A DNA stretch of 64,000 nt, from assembly GCA_951799445.1 (NCBI GenBank), contig OX637292.1, positions 22,881,296 through 22,945,295 on the forward strand, in the 5' to 3' direction. This document shows, in pieces, positions 1-11,624 of the stretch (its first letter is position 1; each line of letters starts with the position of its first letter). Made by a program: the position numbers and the translations under genes. Source of the DNA: Pseudisothecium myosuroides. Its lineage: Eukaryota; Streptophyta; Bryopsida; Hypnales; Lembophyllaceae. The notes beneath the pieces are model-generated. The model ran no database searches. It saw nothing but the letters and a program-made list of their open reading frames with translations, and was not told the origin of the DNA.

Positions 1-1895
1 AGAAGCTCTACTATGTCTACATTCAAGTACTATTAATTGGTTTGGTTAGGAAATCTTTGTTCTTTGTAATTAGCTAAAATTATTTTTGCATCAAATGTAC
101 TAGGTTTTCTACTAAATTAATCTCATGGATGAAAAGTTACCATCCATCTATCTGAAGAACTTTGTTTGAGTACTATGACTACTACTGGTACTTTGTTTGA
201 ATACTATAATTGCAAAATTGGAAGTCAAATTGTCACAAACATTTACATCTTCATACATTGTAATTTTTTTGAATTAGAGGTATAAATTTTGAAATTAGAA
301 ATTAAACAATTTAGCCAATCTGAATAACTTTGTAAAGAAGACTAGACAACAAAAAAATATGACATTAATTTGCACTCTTTTATTATTCCATTGTTGCAAT
401 TGGAAGCTTTTGAGCGCAAGTACTATAACCTAATAAATGTATATAATATTTTTGATAGCTATCTAGTAAGAAGGTGTCTATAGATCAAGGAAATAGGCCT
501 TCTAAATATCATCTTTGAACACACCAAAAAGAGGTACTAAGAAAGTATTCAAGACCTTCAAAACTTCAAATGTGACACATTCAAAATCCTATATTTGAAA
601 TGGTAGTAATTTTAAAAATATTAAAAATATATAATAGGCCTTTGTTTTCCAAGTCCAACTTGGGTACAAATTTAAAGCCCCATTGAATAGTGCTCCAAAA
701 GTTATGCTTGATAACCTACTATGCATGCAATGTGTGATAGAAAATAATAAGAATGCTGGGGCCCATGTGGCAAGTTAGGGCCCATTATTTTTATTTCATT
801 TCTTTGTATCTTCTCCTCTTGCAAGGATGGAGGCTACTACTCAATTTAAGAAAAAGATAATAGATCACATAGAATCATGCTTTTTTGTCATAAAAGAAAT
901 TGATTAAAAATTCAAATGCAACTTAGGATTAGAAACAAAATAAGTACCAAAAGAAAGGATGGCTTTCGAGACCTTTAGAATTTGTGTTTGTAGGATTTGA
1001 CTACTTTTCTTGTAGTTAGTAGTGGCCTTATACACAACAAAATCATAATTGTCCCATCCAACTCCCTTGTGAATATAATTGCGTAGTATGGCATTGCACA
1101 ATATTTAAGAGATATCTTATTAAATTACTTTTGAATTAGCATGAAAAAATCCACTATTGGGTACAATTTATTTTACAAAAAGCACATATAATCAACATTT
1201 TTACACGTGGAATTGTAACATTATACTTGGAGGATGTATGAAAAAAATACAAATTTCATCACAGATGTTCTAAAATTTATTTATAAAGCTAGTAGCTGCA
1301 AAGAGGAACATTCTACATTTGAAGAGCTTTTGATAAGCTTTGGCTTTGTATTTGAACTCAAATTTTGGATAAGTGACAATTTTCAAGCCGCAATACCATT
1401 TGTTCTTGCATTTTGTTTTGGGACAGTCATTAGGCAAAAATTAGGGAAATATGTGAGTTAAAAGGATGTGGTTAAGTTCATTGTGAAAATATCTGTAGAA
1501 TCTATAGAATATACTTGAATATTCTACATATTTTTCAATTATATACTAAGATTTAGTGAATTATCTTAATTTTATGCTTTATGAATCTTAGATTCAAAAC
1601 TGCAAAACATTGTGTGTTTCCCAATTATTTTTTTGTCCTAATTTTTTTTCTAAGTTTATAATAAATTGGCAATGATTTGCCAGCCTTCATTTTTCATAAC
1701 AATTTTCTTTAGTTATGTTTTAAAGATCACAACAATTTAATATTTTCACCAAAATCTTTTGAACAAATTGAAATTAATATTTAATTAGAACAAAATATTT
1801 CAAATTTTTGTGATTTTGTGTTGTTTCCCAATGAACTAAAAAACAAAACTTATTGTGGTATAACTTTTGCTATTGGGCACCAATTGAAATAAGGG
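1..1895. other. AT-rich stretch, no gene recognised
   Basis: The sequence is AT-rich with scattered short open frames of at most about 75 codons (for example 1234-1461). None has a recognisable domain, a convincing start context or a conserved neighbour. No transposon ends, tRNA or promoter motif were recognised here. Confidence 0.6.
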
Positions 1896-2968
1896 TGATT
1901 GCAAGAAAGACCGACTGATTTTGTCACACATTGGCAAAACTGGGTTGTCTTGTGCTATGACTTTTGAATTATGAACCCAATGCCAAAAAAAAAAAAAAAC
2001 TTGTTAAGATGTCTTGATTGTTATTGTATCCCTTATTTTTCAAATTTTTAAAAAAATCGTTTAATATTTAAAATTCAATTTCTCTAATTTGTCACACTTT
2101 CAAGTTTAAGGGTTTTGGGTACTAATGAGCGGTTTAAATTAATGATTTTCAGTTGAAATTTCTATAGTACATTCTTCTAATAAGCAGACATGTTCCTACC
2201 AAAGGATATCTAAAAATACATTATTTTATGTCTTCTACGTTTGTGCAAAGAGGCCTCCCTTGCGCACGCACTTGTGAACAATAGAAATGATTTTGACCTC
2301 ATTTTTTTGGTTGAAATTCATCACTAGGAAGTCCTCCCAAATGATCTATTTTTAATTTTTTTAATAATTTTTTTTCCTATTTATTACAAATTAAAACGTT
2401 AAAGTATGTATTTTTTTGCCAGAATTCTCGAACATAGAATTTGTCCCAAAAAATACATACTTTAACGTTTTAATTTGTAATAAATAGGAAAAATAATTAT
2501 TAAAAAAACTAAAAATAGGCCATTTGGGAGGACTTTCTAGTGATGAATTTCAATCAAAATAATGAAGTCAAAACCATTTCTATTGTTCACAAGTGCGCGC
2601 ACAAGGGAGGCCTCTTTGCACAAATGTAGAAGACATAAAATAATGTATTTTTAGATGCCCTTTGGTAGAAATATGTTTGCCTACTAGAAAAATGAATCAT
2701 AGAAATTTCAACTGAAAATCATTAAATTAAGTCACTCATTAGTATTCAAAACCCCTAAATTTAGAAGTGTGACAAATTAGAGAAATTGAATTTAAATATT
2801 AAATTATTATTTTTTAAATTTGAAAAATAAGGGATACAATAACAATCAAGATATCTAGAAATATTTTGTTTTTGTTTTTGGCATAATGTTTATAATTCAA
2901 AAGTTATAACAGAGGACAACTTGTTTTAACCAAGTGTGACAAATAACGGTCGGTCTTTCTTGCAATCA
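1896..2968. repeat. 1.07-kb foldback (long inverted repeat)
   Basis: Two arms of about 520 bp (roughly 1896-2418 and 2447-2968) are reverse complements of each other with scattered mismatches, separated by a loop of about 28 bp. The outer ends read TGATTGCAAGAAAGACCGAC on the left, and the right end is its reverse complement with one or two changes. The inner ends are the matching tracts around AAAGTATGTATTTTTT and AAAAAATACATACTTT. No clear target duplication is visible and neither arm has a convincing protein. It could be a foldback transposon, or an inverted duplication that makes long double-stranded RNA if transcribed. Confidence 0.85.
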
Positions 2969-4568
2969 TCTATAAAAATTAAAATAATATTTCATTAAAG
3001 CTAAACTATTTTTCAATCTTCCAAAAGTTTGAAAAAATCAAAGCAAAGCAAAAACTGAAGTCACTCAAACCTACCCAAAGTCCATTTTTGGTCATGTGAG
3101 AGTAAGGTTGAGTCAGAGTAAGGTTGAGTCGCCCATTACCAGGCACCTGCCCCATCAACATTCAATAGAGTGTCTTAAATTCACTAGAGGATGTGACTAA
3201 TTTCCAACCATGAGTTTTTGGGTTCCAAACATCAATTTTTCCTTTCTTCTCATGATACATGTGCTTGGTTTAGAGTGCCAAAGTGAACAAGAAGTAGTCT
3301 CTTAAATGAGTGGTTTTGGAAGAGTCTAGACATTGGACATGGGTCCAGACTTACTTTTGGCTTTCAAAATTAATAGTAATTTTAGTGATAAAATTGCCAA
3401 TTTTTTTGCAATCCCTATCATATCTATTTTTGCAAATAAGGAAATATTTGCTTTGCATTGCACTACTCCAGGTATGTCCAAAATTGTTTATTTGGTCAGT
3501 TATGAGTGACTCTACCTTAACTTACTTTGAGCTTTTAGGGATTAAGTAATCCCGAAGTATCTCAAAAAGTAAAGAATAGCGCATGGACGAGAAGCCTGAT
3601 GGACATTCCGTGCCTTGCAAGAGATTTAGGGCAAGCGCAAGACGGACAGACGGACGGCGTGACAACCAAAGAAGGGGCTTCAACAACATGCCAACAAGTC
3701 TCGTGGACAATTTCAAGGATTATCACGTACACTGTCCTCATTGAACTCAAGAAATTATTCTCAATTGTGTGCTACATGAACTTCAGTGCAAGTGCTTTGC
3801 CAAATGAACTGCATAAATAAATCAAACCAATTGTTCACTGAGATTTACCTGCACACACAGTGGCTAATGTTGAATCCAAACAGCTTCTCAGTACGCGATT
3901 AAGTATTCCCACTATGAAATGTGCTTGCACGAAACTCAACGCTAAAGGCCGAAATTGCTTCCATGCAAGTTTGCAGTCATGCACGTATAAAGAAGGTCAG
4001 CCACTGGGATGCCTTATTGAATTGGAATTAACTTCACTAAACTTCACCAACATGCAGTCTATAATTAAATTGTCACATTGTGTCTTGAATAGAACAATTG
4101 TATACTAAAATGAATTTAGGGTTACAAAACATCAACTTGCAATGCGATCTACCAATTCAAACCATTATACTGCCCCTAACCCACTACTCATAAGACCTCG
4201 GTCTCAAAAACCAATGCCGTCTTATATAATCCAGCTTGCTCACATACTAGATATATATAAGATATGGAATCTAAATTGGGACTTCACATTTGACTCAACG
4301 TCTTGATACGAAGACAAATCACATGAAACACACACACTCCGGGACCCACTACTTCACACACACTAGCTCTCCAACTGTCTCCTCAATTACCGTACAACAA
4401 CAAAAACTCTCACCTGAACATGTACAAAAGCCGATAGTTCTGAATGATGAGTGTAAACTTTAGCAATGGGAGATCCAAGGTGCATTTGAGGCGTATTAAC
4501 AGCAGCTACTGGCTGGAAAATTAACTTCGAAAAGCAACAGACTACAAATATTCACGTAACAAAACATC
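2969..4568. other. Intergenic stretch, no gene recognised
   Basis: Open frames of 62-82 codons lie at 3310-4108 on both strands, but they overlap one another and match no family I recognise. The right part (4100-4568) leads directly into the copia insertion. Its last 18 bases form the first unit of an 18-bp tandem repeat that continues after the retrotransposon at 9992. Confidence 0.5.
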
Positions 4569-4573
4569 GCAAC
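4569..4573. repeat. Target-site duplication GCAAC (left)
   Basis: GCAAC directly abuts the 5' LTR and recurs at 9992-9996 directly after the 3' LTR. A 5-bp duplication is normal for Ty1/copia integration. Confidence 0.85.
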
Positions 4574-5555
4574 TATAGGATTAAGGATGAAAGTCAGTAA
4601 TGGATGACCTACACTATCCGAGAATCAAGGACACCCTGCGCTATAATGGAATAGTGAACTAGTCGTTGGTAATGAGAAGACGTAGCCGTAGAGCCTTCTT
4701 GATCCATGATTATTGGTACCCCCAGCCTAGCAGACTGCAGGGGGATGGATGCATGGTTGAGTGGCTCAATTTTGGCAAAAGTCCAAGTCCAAAAACTCCT
4801 TTTTTGTGAATAAAATGTTTGAGAGTGAAATGCTTGGGAGGGAATTCTATAAGAACAAATTTAAAAAAAAATTAAAAAATACCTAGCTTTTTGGGCGCCC
4901 CTAGACCTTGAAAATTATTATACTTCAGGAAAATAATTTTTGGAAAAACAAAAATATTGGCTAAGAGAAAAGGACTTCGTAAAATTCAGTGTTTGAAAAG
5001 CCGTTAAAAAGTCCCTAGCAAACACATAAAGAAGATCTACGTTTTAATTTTGTTGATAACATATTTGTCACACCCACTTTTTTTCAAAAGTCCCTATCAC
5101 TCACATACTATATACAAAAAAAAAAAAAATCATAGAACTATTGGACATCAAGTTAATTTACCTAAATCAAGTTGTTTGACTTGTTTCATAGAAAAAAATA
5201 AATTTAAATGACCTATAGATCAACTTGAAAATGAGTTGTTTGCAGTTTTTAAGAGTGTGACAAGAAATTGAGCCACTCAACTATGCATTTGTCCCTGGGG
5301 TTAACCTTAGCACTGTAGCCTATACCTCCCTCTTCTCTCCGTGTGTGAAGCTGGAGAAGTGTCAGGTGTGTCCTTAGCATTCTGGGTAGCGATAGTGTAC
5401 CATGTGTTGTAGCATAACATAGTGGAGGTGTATGTGGGTGTTTTAAGTATTAATATATCCGCTTTGCTAGCGCTTTATGGACCTATGCTACTGTGTATGG
5501 AATCTGACTATCGAGTTAGCTTAATACGTGTATGTTGGTCAAGTTTAGTACAATA
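4574..5555 (+). repeat. 5' LTR, interrupted by a nested element
   Basis: This matches the 3' LTR at 9569-9991 from its first base to ACAATA at 5555. It is 982 bp long only because a foldback element sits between 4745 and 5296. Without the insert and its 4-bp duplication it is about 426 bp, against 423 bp for the 3' LTR. Confidence 0.92.
4745..5296. mobile_element. Nested 552-bp terminal-inverted-repeat element in the 5' LTR
   Basis: The 3' LTR reads straight through the equivalent site (GCAGGGGATTAACC near 9729), so the insertion is directly visible. The ends are inverted repeats: ATGCATGGTTGAGTGGCTCA on the left, and the reverse complement of TGAGCCACTCAACTATGCAT on the right. GGGG occurs on both sides (4741-4744 and 5297-5300), so a 4-bp duplication fits, but the exact end inside the G run is uncertain. 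No coding region. The superfamily is undetermined; ends of the form CAGGG...CCCTG would also fit hAT. Confidence 0.8.
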
Positions 5556-5567
5556 GGTTATGGGCCC
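5556..5567 (+). promoter_or_regulatory. Primer-binding site complementary to the anticodon arm of initiator tRNA-Met
   Basis: GGTTATGGGCCC follows the last base of the 5' LTR. It is the exact complement of GGGCCCAUAACC, the anticodon stem-loop (CAU anticodon) of eukaryotic initiator tRNA-Met. Most plant copia elements instead carry TGGTATCAGAGC, the complement of the 3' end of the same tRNA. Priming by a cleaved 5' half of the tRNA is established for Drosophila copia; its use here is inferred from the match and its position. Confidence 0.75.
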
Positions 5568-5650
5568 TTCTTTTCCAACTTAAGACTGCGCTTTAAGTTT
5601 TTTTTTATTGTAATCATGTTAATGGACTGTAGCTAGTAGCCCTGCCACCA

Positions 5651-8600
5651 TGACAGACAGCCACCTAGACATCGGGGGCCCCTCCCGATTTAAAGAACTT
5701 TCATCTCTGGAAGTTTCAGATGTGCACTGTTTTACTCGGTAGGGATCTTATGGACGTTGTAGATGGCTCTGAAGAGAAACCTATCGACACAGCAGAAGCC
5801 GAAGTTAGAACAGCACGGCGTAAAAAGGACAATCAAGTTGTTAGCCTTTTATGCCAAGCCATAGACGAGAGCATGCTCAAACACGTTATAAGTTGTGTAA
5901 CGTCCAAACAGATTTGGAACAAGAATAGCTCTTTCACGAGCAAAACGCTTCGGAAAACATCCACTCCTTACAGCAAGAGTTCTATAAGTGCGCTATGGGT
6001 CAGGGAGAGGGTATGCCCGACTTTATAGAATAGCTCGATGTTATAGTGCAGCAGCTAGCCAATCGAGGTGATACTACATTTAATGACCAGGCCGTAATAT
6101 CTAAAATCCTGTGTAACTTGTCGGGAGGGTTTGACAGTTTAGTTCCTGCATAGCGTATGTAGCCTGATGCATCCAAAACTCTCGAAAACCTCACCCTACA
6201 GCTACTCTAGATAGAGAGTACGCTAAAATCTCGGATTGATGAGGTTACATTGACAGCGGCGTATGTCGCCGCATCCAACAACAGAGCTTCCGAGTACACT
6301 CCGGAACAGCGAGTAGCTCGTCGGAAAGAGATTAACGACAGAAAGAAGTCTAGCAAATGCTGAAAGTGTGGTGTCACTGGTCACTAGGGCCGCGAGTGTA
6401 CAATGTCAGAAGGAACCAACGGAAACACTAAGAGTCACAAACTCAAGGACAAGGCAGTAGTGATCATTCTAAGAAGCGTCAGACCAATCATAGAGCTTTC
6501 ATGGTGACAATTGACGAAGCTTCTTCAGAGGCAACATTTTGGTATGTCGACAACGGTTGTACTGAACATATGACAGATAATCGCTTGTATTTCTCAACCT
6601 ACCGCGACGTGTCTGTGGAGCGCTGATCGAACCAAGGCATTGGAGACGCGATGCTCACTGTTGCTGGGGTGGGAGATATTTTGATCAAGATCCACCACGG
6701 CCGTGAGTGCAGCTTCGGCACCTTGAAGGGGGTAATCCACATTCCTTCTTTAGGCAGAAATTTATTCTCATCTTACGTTGCTGCATAGAAAGAGATCTAC
6801 ACCCTACACACCGATACTGGTTGCCAATTATTAGAATCCGGGGAAGTTGTCATGACTGGGGTCATTCACAATCGTATGTACAAATTGAATATCGACGTAG
6901 TTCAACTTGAAACATCGCTCGCAGCCACTACTGCCACCTCCTTCGGTGTTCCAACTTCTGTCGAAGGCAGACAAACTCTGGATATTTGGCATAGGCATTT
7001 TGCACACCTTAACCATGTAACAATACAATAGATGGAATCACAACGTACCGTAAATGGTCTACTGCTGAACAATCAAATATATTCCTTTTGCCAGGGATGT
7101 GCGTATGGCAAACATGCACGGTCACCTTTTCCAGTCAATGAGCCTCGTTTACGATCTCAGCGCCCGGGAGATCTAATACACTCAGATTTATGCAGGCCAA
7201 TGAGCATGCCTTTAGTTGGATGCGCTCTTTACTTCGTCTCATTCAAAGACAACTGCTCCGGTTTCAGGGCGGTCAAATGTTTTAAAACGAAGTCAAAGAC
7301 TCTCGCAGCTTTCTAACGTTTTGTTACGCAGTTGGAACTCGATACAGGTAAGTTACCATACTAGAACCAGGACCTTAGAAGGACATACTCCTTTTGAAAT
7401 CTGGTACAAGGAAAAACCATCAGTCTTTCACTTGCGGATTTTTGGAACAACTGCTTACGTCTACATACCGAAAGAGCTTCGGAAAAAGCTACAACCTAAG
7501 AGTCGTAAGGGTACTTTTATGGGTTACTCTGCAACCAACAAAGCATACCGCGTTTGGATCAGCGACCTTTGCAGAATTGACGAAAGTCGCGACGTTTTGT
7601 TCGATGAGGATTTATCAACAAACACAATCAATGCAAATCCGCCCAATCAATGGCTTGGAGTCGACGGTGAACCAACATCGAACAACGTATTTCTACATGC
7701 CACTCTGCCCCTCATCCAAGCATGAGCGATACCAGCGATCCCCGAATCGGTTCAAATCCAGCCACACGCGATCCTCGATGTTGTCAACTCGAGCCCTCCG
7801 GATGTCGAATCAGACAATATTTTTGAGGACACTGATCTAGTTCTCAACCACAATAATTCCGACAATATTGCTACAGTCAGCAATCATCATGTAGATGATC
7901 TTAGCGCTCCTGACGTTCAAGGATCCAATGCCAGCACTGATGACGTACCATCAGACTCCGACCAAGCTCGACCACCTACGCTGCATGTCAAACCAGTGGG
8001 AGAACCCCATGTTGACACGGCACCCGTCCTACGCTCACAAATCCAAAATCTACCAAGCAGATTGGGCGAATGGATTTACCTTGTTAATCATAACTCCTAC
8101 GCTTGCCTGGCCCGTGCCGAGATACCAGATGAGCCAAACACCTATGCCGAAGCGATGGCTTCACTAGAAAAGTAGTACTGGCTGGTAGCCATGCGCAAAG
8201 AATACGACTCACTGGTCCAGAGCGATATTTGGACGCTTGAAGAACTACCCAAAGATGGCAATCTAGTCAAGTGTCGTTGGGTTTTTAAGCTAAAGCTTAC
8301 AGCGAATGGATCGGTTAGCCACTACAAGACAAGGCTAGTAGCAAAGGGATTCACTCAAGGGAAAGGCGTCGACTACCAAGAGATTTTTAGTCCCGTAGTC
8401 AAATTTGACTCAATCCGCACTATTTTCTCCGTAGCTGCAGTCGAAGATTTCCATATCACGCAATTCGATGTTTGCACGGCTTATCTGAACGGCCTCCTTA
8501 AAAAACTCATCTTCATGCAATAGCCACTGGGTTTTGAAATTGATCATGCAACCAAAAAGCTTGTCTGCCGGCTCAACAAGGCTTTGTACGGGTTGAAGCA

Positions 8601-9515
8601 GAGTGCTCGTGTGTGGAACTATAAATTCGACCAATTCTTACAAGTTTACGATCTCATCGTATCAGACGCAGACTGTTGTGTTTATGTAACCAAGATGGAC
8701 CCTAAGCTTATTCTATGTATTTGGGTCGACGACGGAATAGTTTGTAGCACTATCAATGACAACATTGCAGAAATTCTCAATTACATGGGAGGGGCATTCC
8801 GGATCACACAAGGTCTAGCCGAAGTCTACGTAGGCTTACATATCACACGCGACCAAGCACGTGGTCTGATCTATATAGATCAACATCGATATTTGGAGCA
8901 AGTCCTATGCCGCTTTGCACACAAAGACAACCACGCCGTAGCAGTCCCGTCAGACCCCTCAAGCGCGGCCAACATGCGATTCGCCAGCTCTGAAGACCCC
9001 TAGGTGACGTTCCCCTACCGTGAGTGCATTGGTTACTTGTAGTTCGCCCACATCGGAACCGAATTCTCAAATATGTCAAGGGCATATTAGGCCACACAAT
9101 TACGTATGGCCGCAACTCCAACCTCAGTTGCCTCACTACCCACTGTGACGCCAACGACGCGGCTGATTGTGACAATCGCAAATCCAGGTCCGGATTTATT
9201 CTCACACTCAATGGCGGTCCTGTTGCCTGGGGACTTTACAGCCTTCAATCCGCCCAGCCCCATCTGACGCTGCTGTACTGCGATAACTAGTCGGCCATCC
9301 GCCTCGTCAAGAACCCCGTATTTCATCAGCACACGAAATATATCAACACAAAGTATCACCAGATCTGGAACGCCGAGGCAGATGGACACATTTTAATCAC
9401 CTACGTCTGCACAGACGACCAGGTTGCAGACATCATGATGAAGGCTCTTCCTCGTGATCGCTTCGAACGACTACGTGCTCCCACAGGTCTACTTGCTTCA
9501 CAAGATTACACGTAA
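5651..9515 (+). pseudogene. Copia gag-pol polyprotein, broken
   Basis: Pieces of one polyprotein appear in order across several frames. Gag (about 5690-6410) ends in a CX2CX4HX4C zinc knuckle near 6358-6405 interrupted by stops. Protease has DNGCTEHMT near 6550. Integrase (about 6980-7600) has the HSDL motif near 7170 and then jumps to TRTLEGHTPFEIWY near 7370, so about 130 residues carrying the other catalytic acids are missing. Reverse transcriptase (8191-9002) has KARLVAKGF-like and WVDD motifs, the latter replacing the usual YVDD. RNase H (about 9090-9515) has a DANDAAD motif. Several stops replace Gln or Arg codons. The element could not make its own proteins. Confidence 0.92.
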
Positions 9516-9557
9516 CACATTGTGCTGAAGTGGAAGATGTTGTAGGTCATTACAATG

Positions 9558-9568
9558 CTGAGTGGGAG
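9558..9568 (+). promoter_or_regulatory. Polypurine tract
   Basis: A mostly purine run ending GTGGGAG abuts the 3' LTR, where plus-strand priming is expected in LTR retrotransposons. Confidence 0.6.
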
Positions 9569-9991
9569 TGTAGGATTAAGGATGAAAGTCAGCAATGGAT
9601 GACCTACATCCAAGAATCAAGGACACCCCGTGCTATAATGGAACAGTAAACCAGTTGTTGGTAATGAGAAGATGTAGCTGTAGAGCCTTCTTGATCCATG
9701 ATTATTGGTACCTCCAGCCTGGTAGATTGCAGGGGATTAACCTTAGCATTGTAGCCTGTACCTCTCTCTTCTCTCCGTGTGTGACACTAGAAAAGTGTCA
9801 GGTGTGTCCTTAGCATTCTGGGTAGCGATGGTGTATCCTGTGTTGTAGCATAACACAGTGGAGGTGTATGTGGGTGTTTTAAGTATTAATTTATCCACTT
9901 TGCTACCGCTTTATGGACCTATGCTATTGTATATGGAATCTGACTGTCGAGTTAGCTTAATACGTGTATGTTGATCAAGTTAAGTACAATA
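9569..9991 (+). repeat. 3' LTR
   Basis: 423 bp from TGTAGGATTAAGG to AAGTACAATA, uninterrupted. It gives the clean reference for the 5' LTR and for the empty site of its nested element. Confidence 0.92.
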
Positions 9992-9996
9992 GCAAC
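9992..9996. repeat. Target-site duplication GCAAC (right)
   Basis: Matches 4569-4573. The following bases GTAACAGAACATCGCAAC repeat the sequence left of the element, so the target was already an 18-bp tandem repeat. Confidence 0.85.
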
Positions 9997-11624
9997 GTAA
10001 CAGAACATCGCAACACTCACGGAAAACTCAGGCAACACTCACTTCTATGAAGAATGAGAAGTTGTGGAGAGAAAATGGGAGCTAATTAGGAGCCACTTTC
10101 TCCATGAAGAAGGTGTGACACCCCTTTTGTGTTGTGTGGAGAATGAGAATGGTGAACAAGATTTACCTGAGCAAATTATGAAGCTCTCGATAGTGTAAGC
10201 CCTCATAGCTGAACCTTTTTCAATCCTGCATGCTCGATCGCTACAAAACTCCAAACCCTGAGTAAGTCCCAAGTCTTATGCGTGATAAATGTAAGAATTT
10301 GCCCCTATTTTGTGGTTGGTTAAATGAGAGCCTGTCTAATTTCATTGAGGACAATAAACATATTTTTTATATGCAGTCTAGCAATGACAGTGAATTTACA
10401 AACCTCTTGCCAAAGACAAATGCATGAGGTGTGCCAAGAAGGGGCCTAGAACTTCTATGTGATGACGAACTTGAAGATCAATTGTCTTAGTGAAACTTTC
10501 AATAGTTTCTTTGCTAAGCAAGAATGTTGACAACTTTGAATGACAAGAAGTTTCTCTTGAATCATATGGAAGCAAAATTCACTTCACTTTCACCTCTCCA
10601 CATGTGTTTCTTTGATGCTATGTTCAAGTTTGAAAAAGATTGTGCAATTTCAAGCCTCCGATGTCTTTTAAGCCGTTACAATGCCGGGTTTAGGATTTCA
10701 GATTGTGGCTACCAGATGTAAAACAGTATCTGAGCATGCAAATTTATGTGTTGTTTGTGTGAATGCGGAACCAAAATGAATTCAGTAGGATAAAACTCCC
10801 TGAATTCTGGTGTTATTTGTGCTAAAAAAGTGGATGGGGATGTCTTCTCATGATTGACCTACTTAATTTCTCATGATCGATGACCGCAAATGCTTGAAAC
10901 ATCTAGTTACAGTATGTTGAAAATCTTGTTGAGATATGAGGTGGGTAGAAGATATTGAAAATGAGTAAACGTAGTGTACAGTATCCTCTAGCACGTTCCA
11001 TAACATTATCAATATAGCTAGCGCTAGCCTTTTTTTCTTCTTGTAAGAGGCAGGCTGCAAATGATCAAGCCGTCAAAGTGGATTGATCCATTCAGTCCCA
11101 TCCCTCACCCAGTCGATCTGCCCCATACTAAGTTTTGTGATCACAAAGATTCAACTCATATGCAATGATTTAAAACGTTTAACAGGTATATATGAATGCA
11201 ACTTGTGGTGATTTGAGGTGCTCTATGCCGTTGAACTTCAAACATTCGTATTAATTCAGATTCAGAAAATAGTAATCATATTAATTATAATGGTATTAAT
11301 CTAGGTTTTTGAAAATGAAACCTTAAGCTCTGAAACCACCCACATCCTCAAATGTACACTGTGTGTATATGTTGCTTTTTCATAGCCTTCAGCAATGTAC
11401 AAACAATGTACAATTTAGGAGGTGGGCGATTTTAGAGCCCTATGTCATTTCAACTTCAAAATTTTATAACTAATTCCACAAAGCTCCAAAAAATATGAAA
11501 CAACTTTGATTAGATGCCAATTCCACTTGTCTTTCAACGAAAATTTACTGAAAATTATTTCAAGTAGCTTCGCCTCCCCCAAAATTCAGTTTCAGCTCTT
11601 AGGTGGACGATTTCTGAACCTATT
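9997..11624. other. Intergenic stretch, no gene recognised
   Basis: Only short open frames of 65-75 codons (for example 10045-10272 minus and 10524-10721 plus) are present, without recognisable domains. No transposon ends were identified. Confidence 0.5.

Larger units (their letters stand above)
4574..9991 (+). mobile_element. Ty1/copia LTR retrotransposon, degenerate but complete end to end
   Basis: Two LTRs (4574-5555, which carries a nested insertion, and 9569-9991) flank a 4-kb interior coding for gag, protease, integrase, reverse transcriptase and RNase H in that order, which defines Ty1/copia. GCAAC duplications bound it. The 5' LTR begins TATAGG and the 3' LTR TGTAGG, so the 5' copy has lost the usual TG start. 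The LTRs differ at roughly 8-10% of positions by eye, mostly transitions, so the insertion is old. Many stops and frameshifts, and a deletion in the integrase, make it non-autonomous. Confidence 0.95.
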
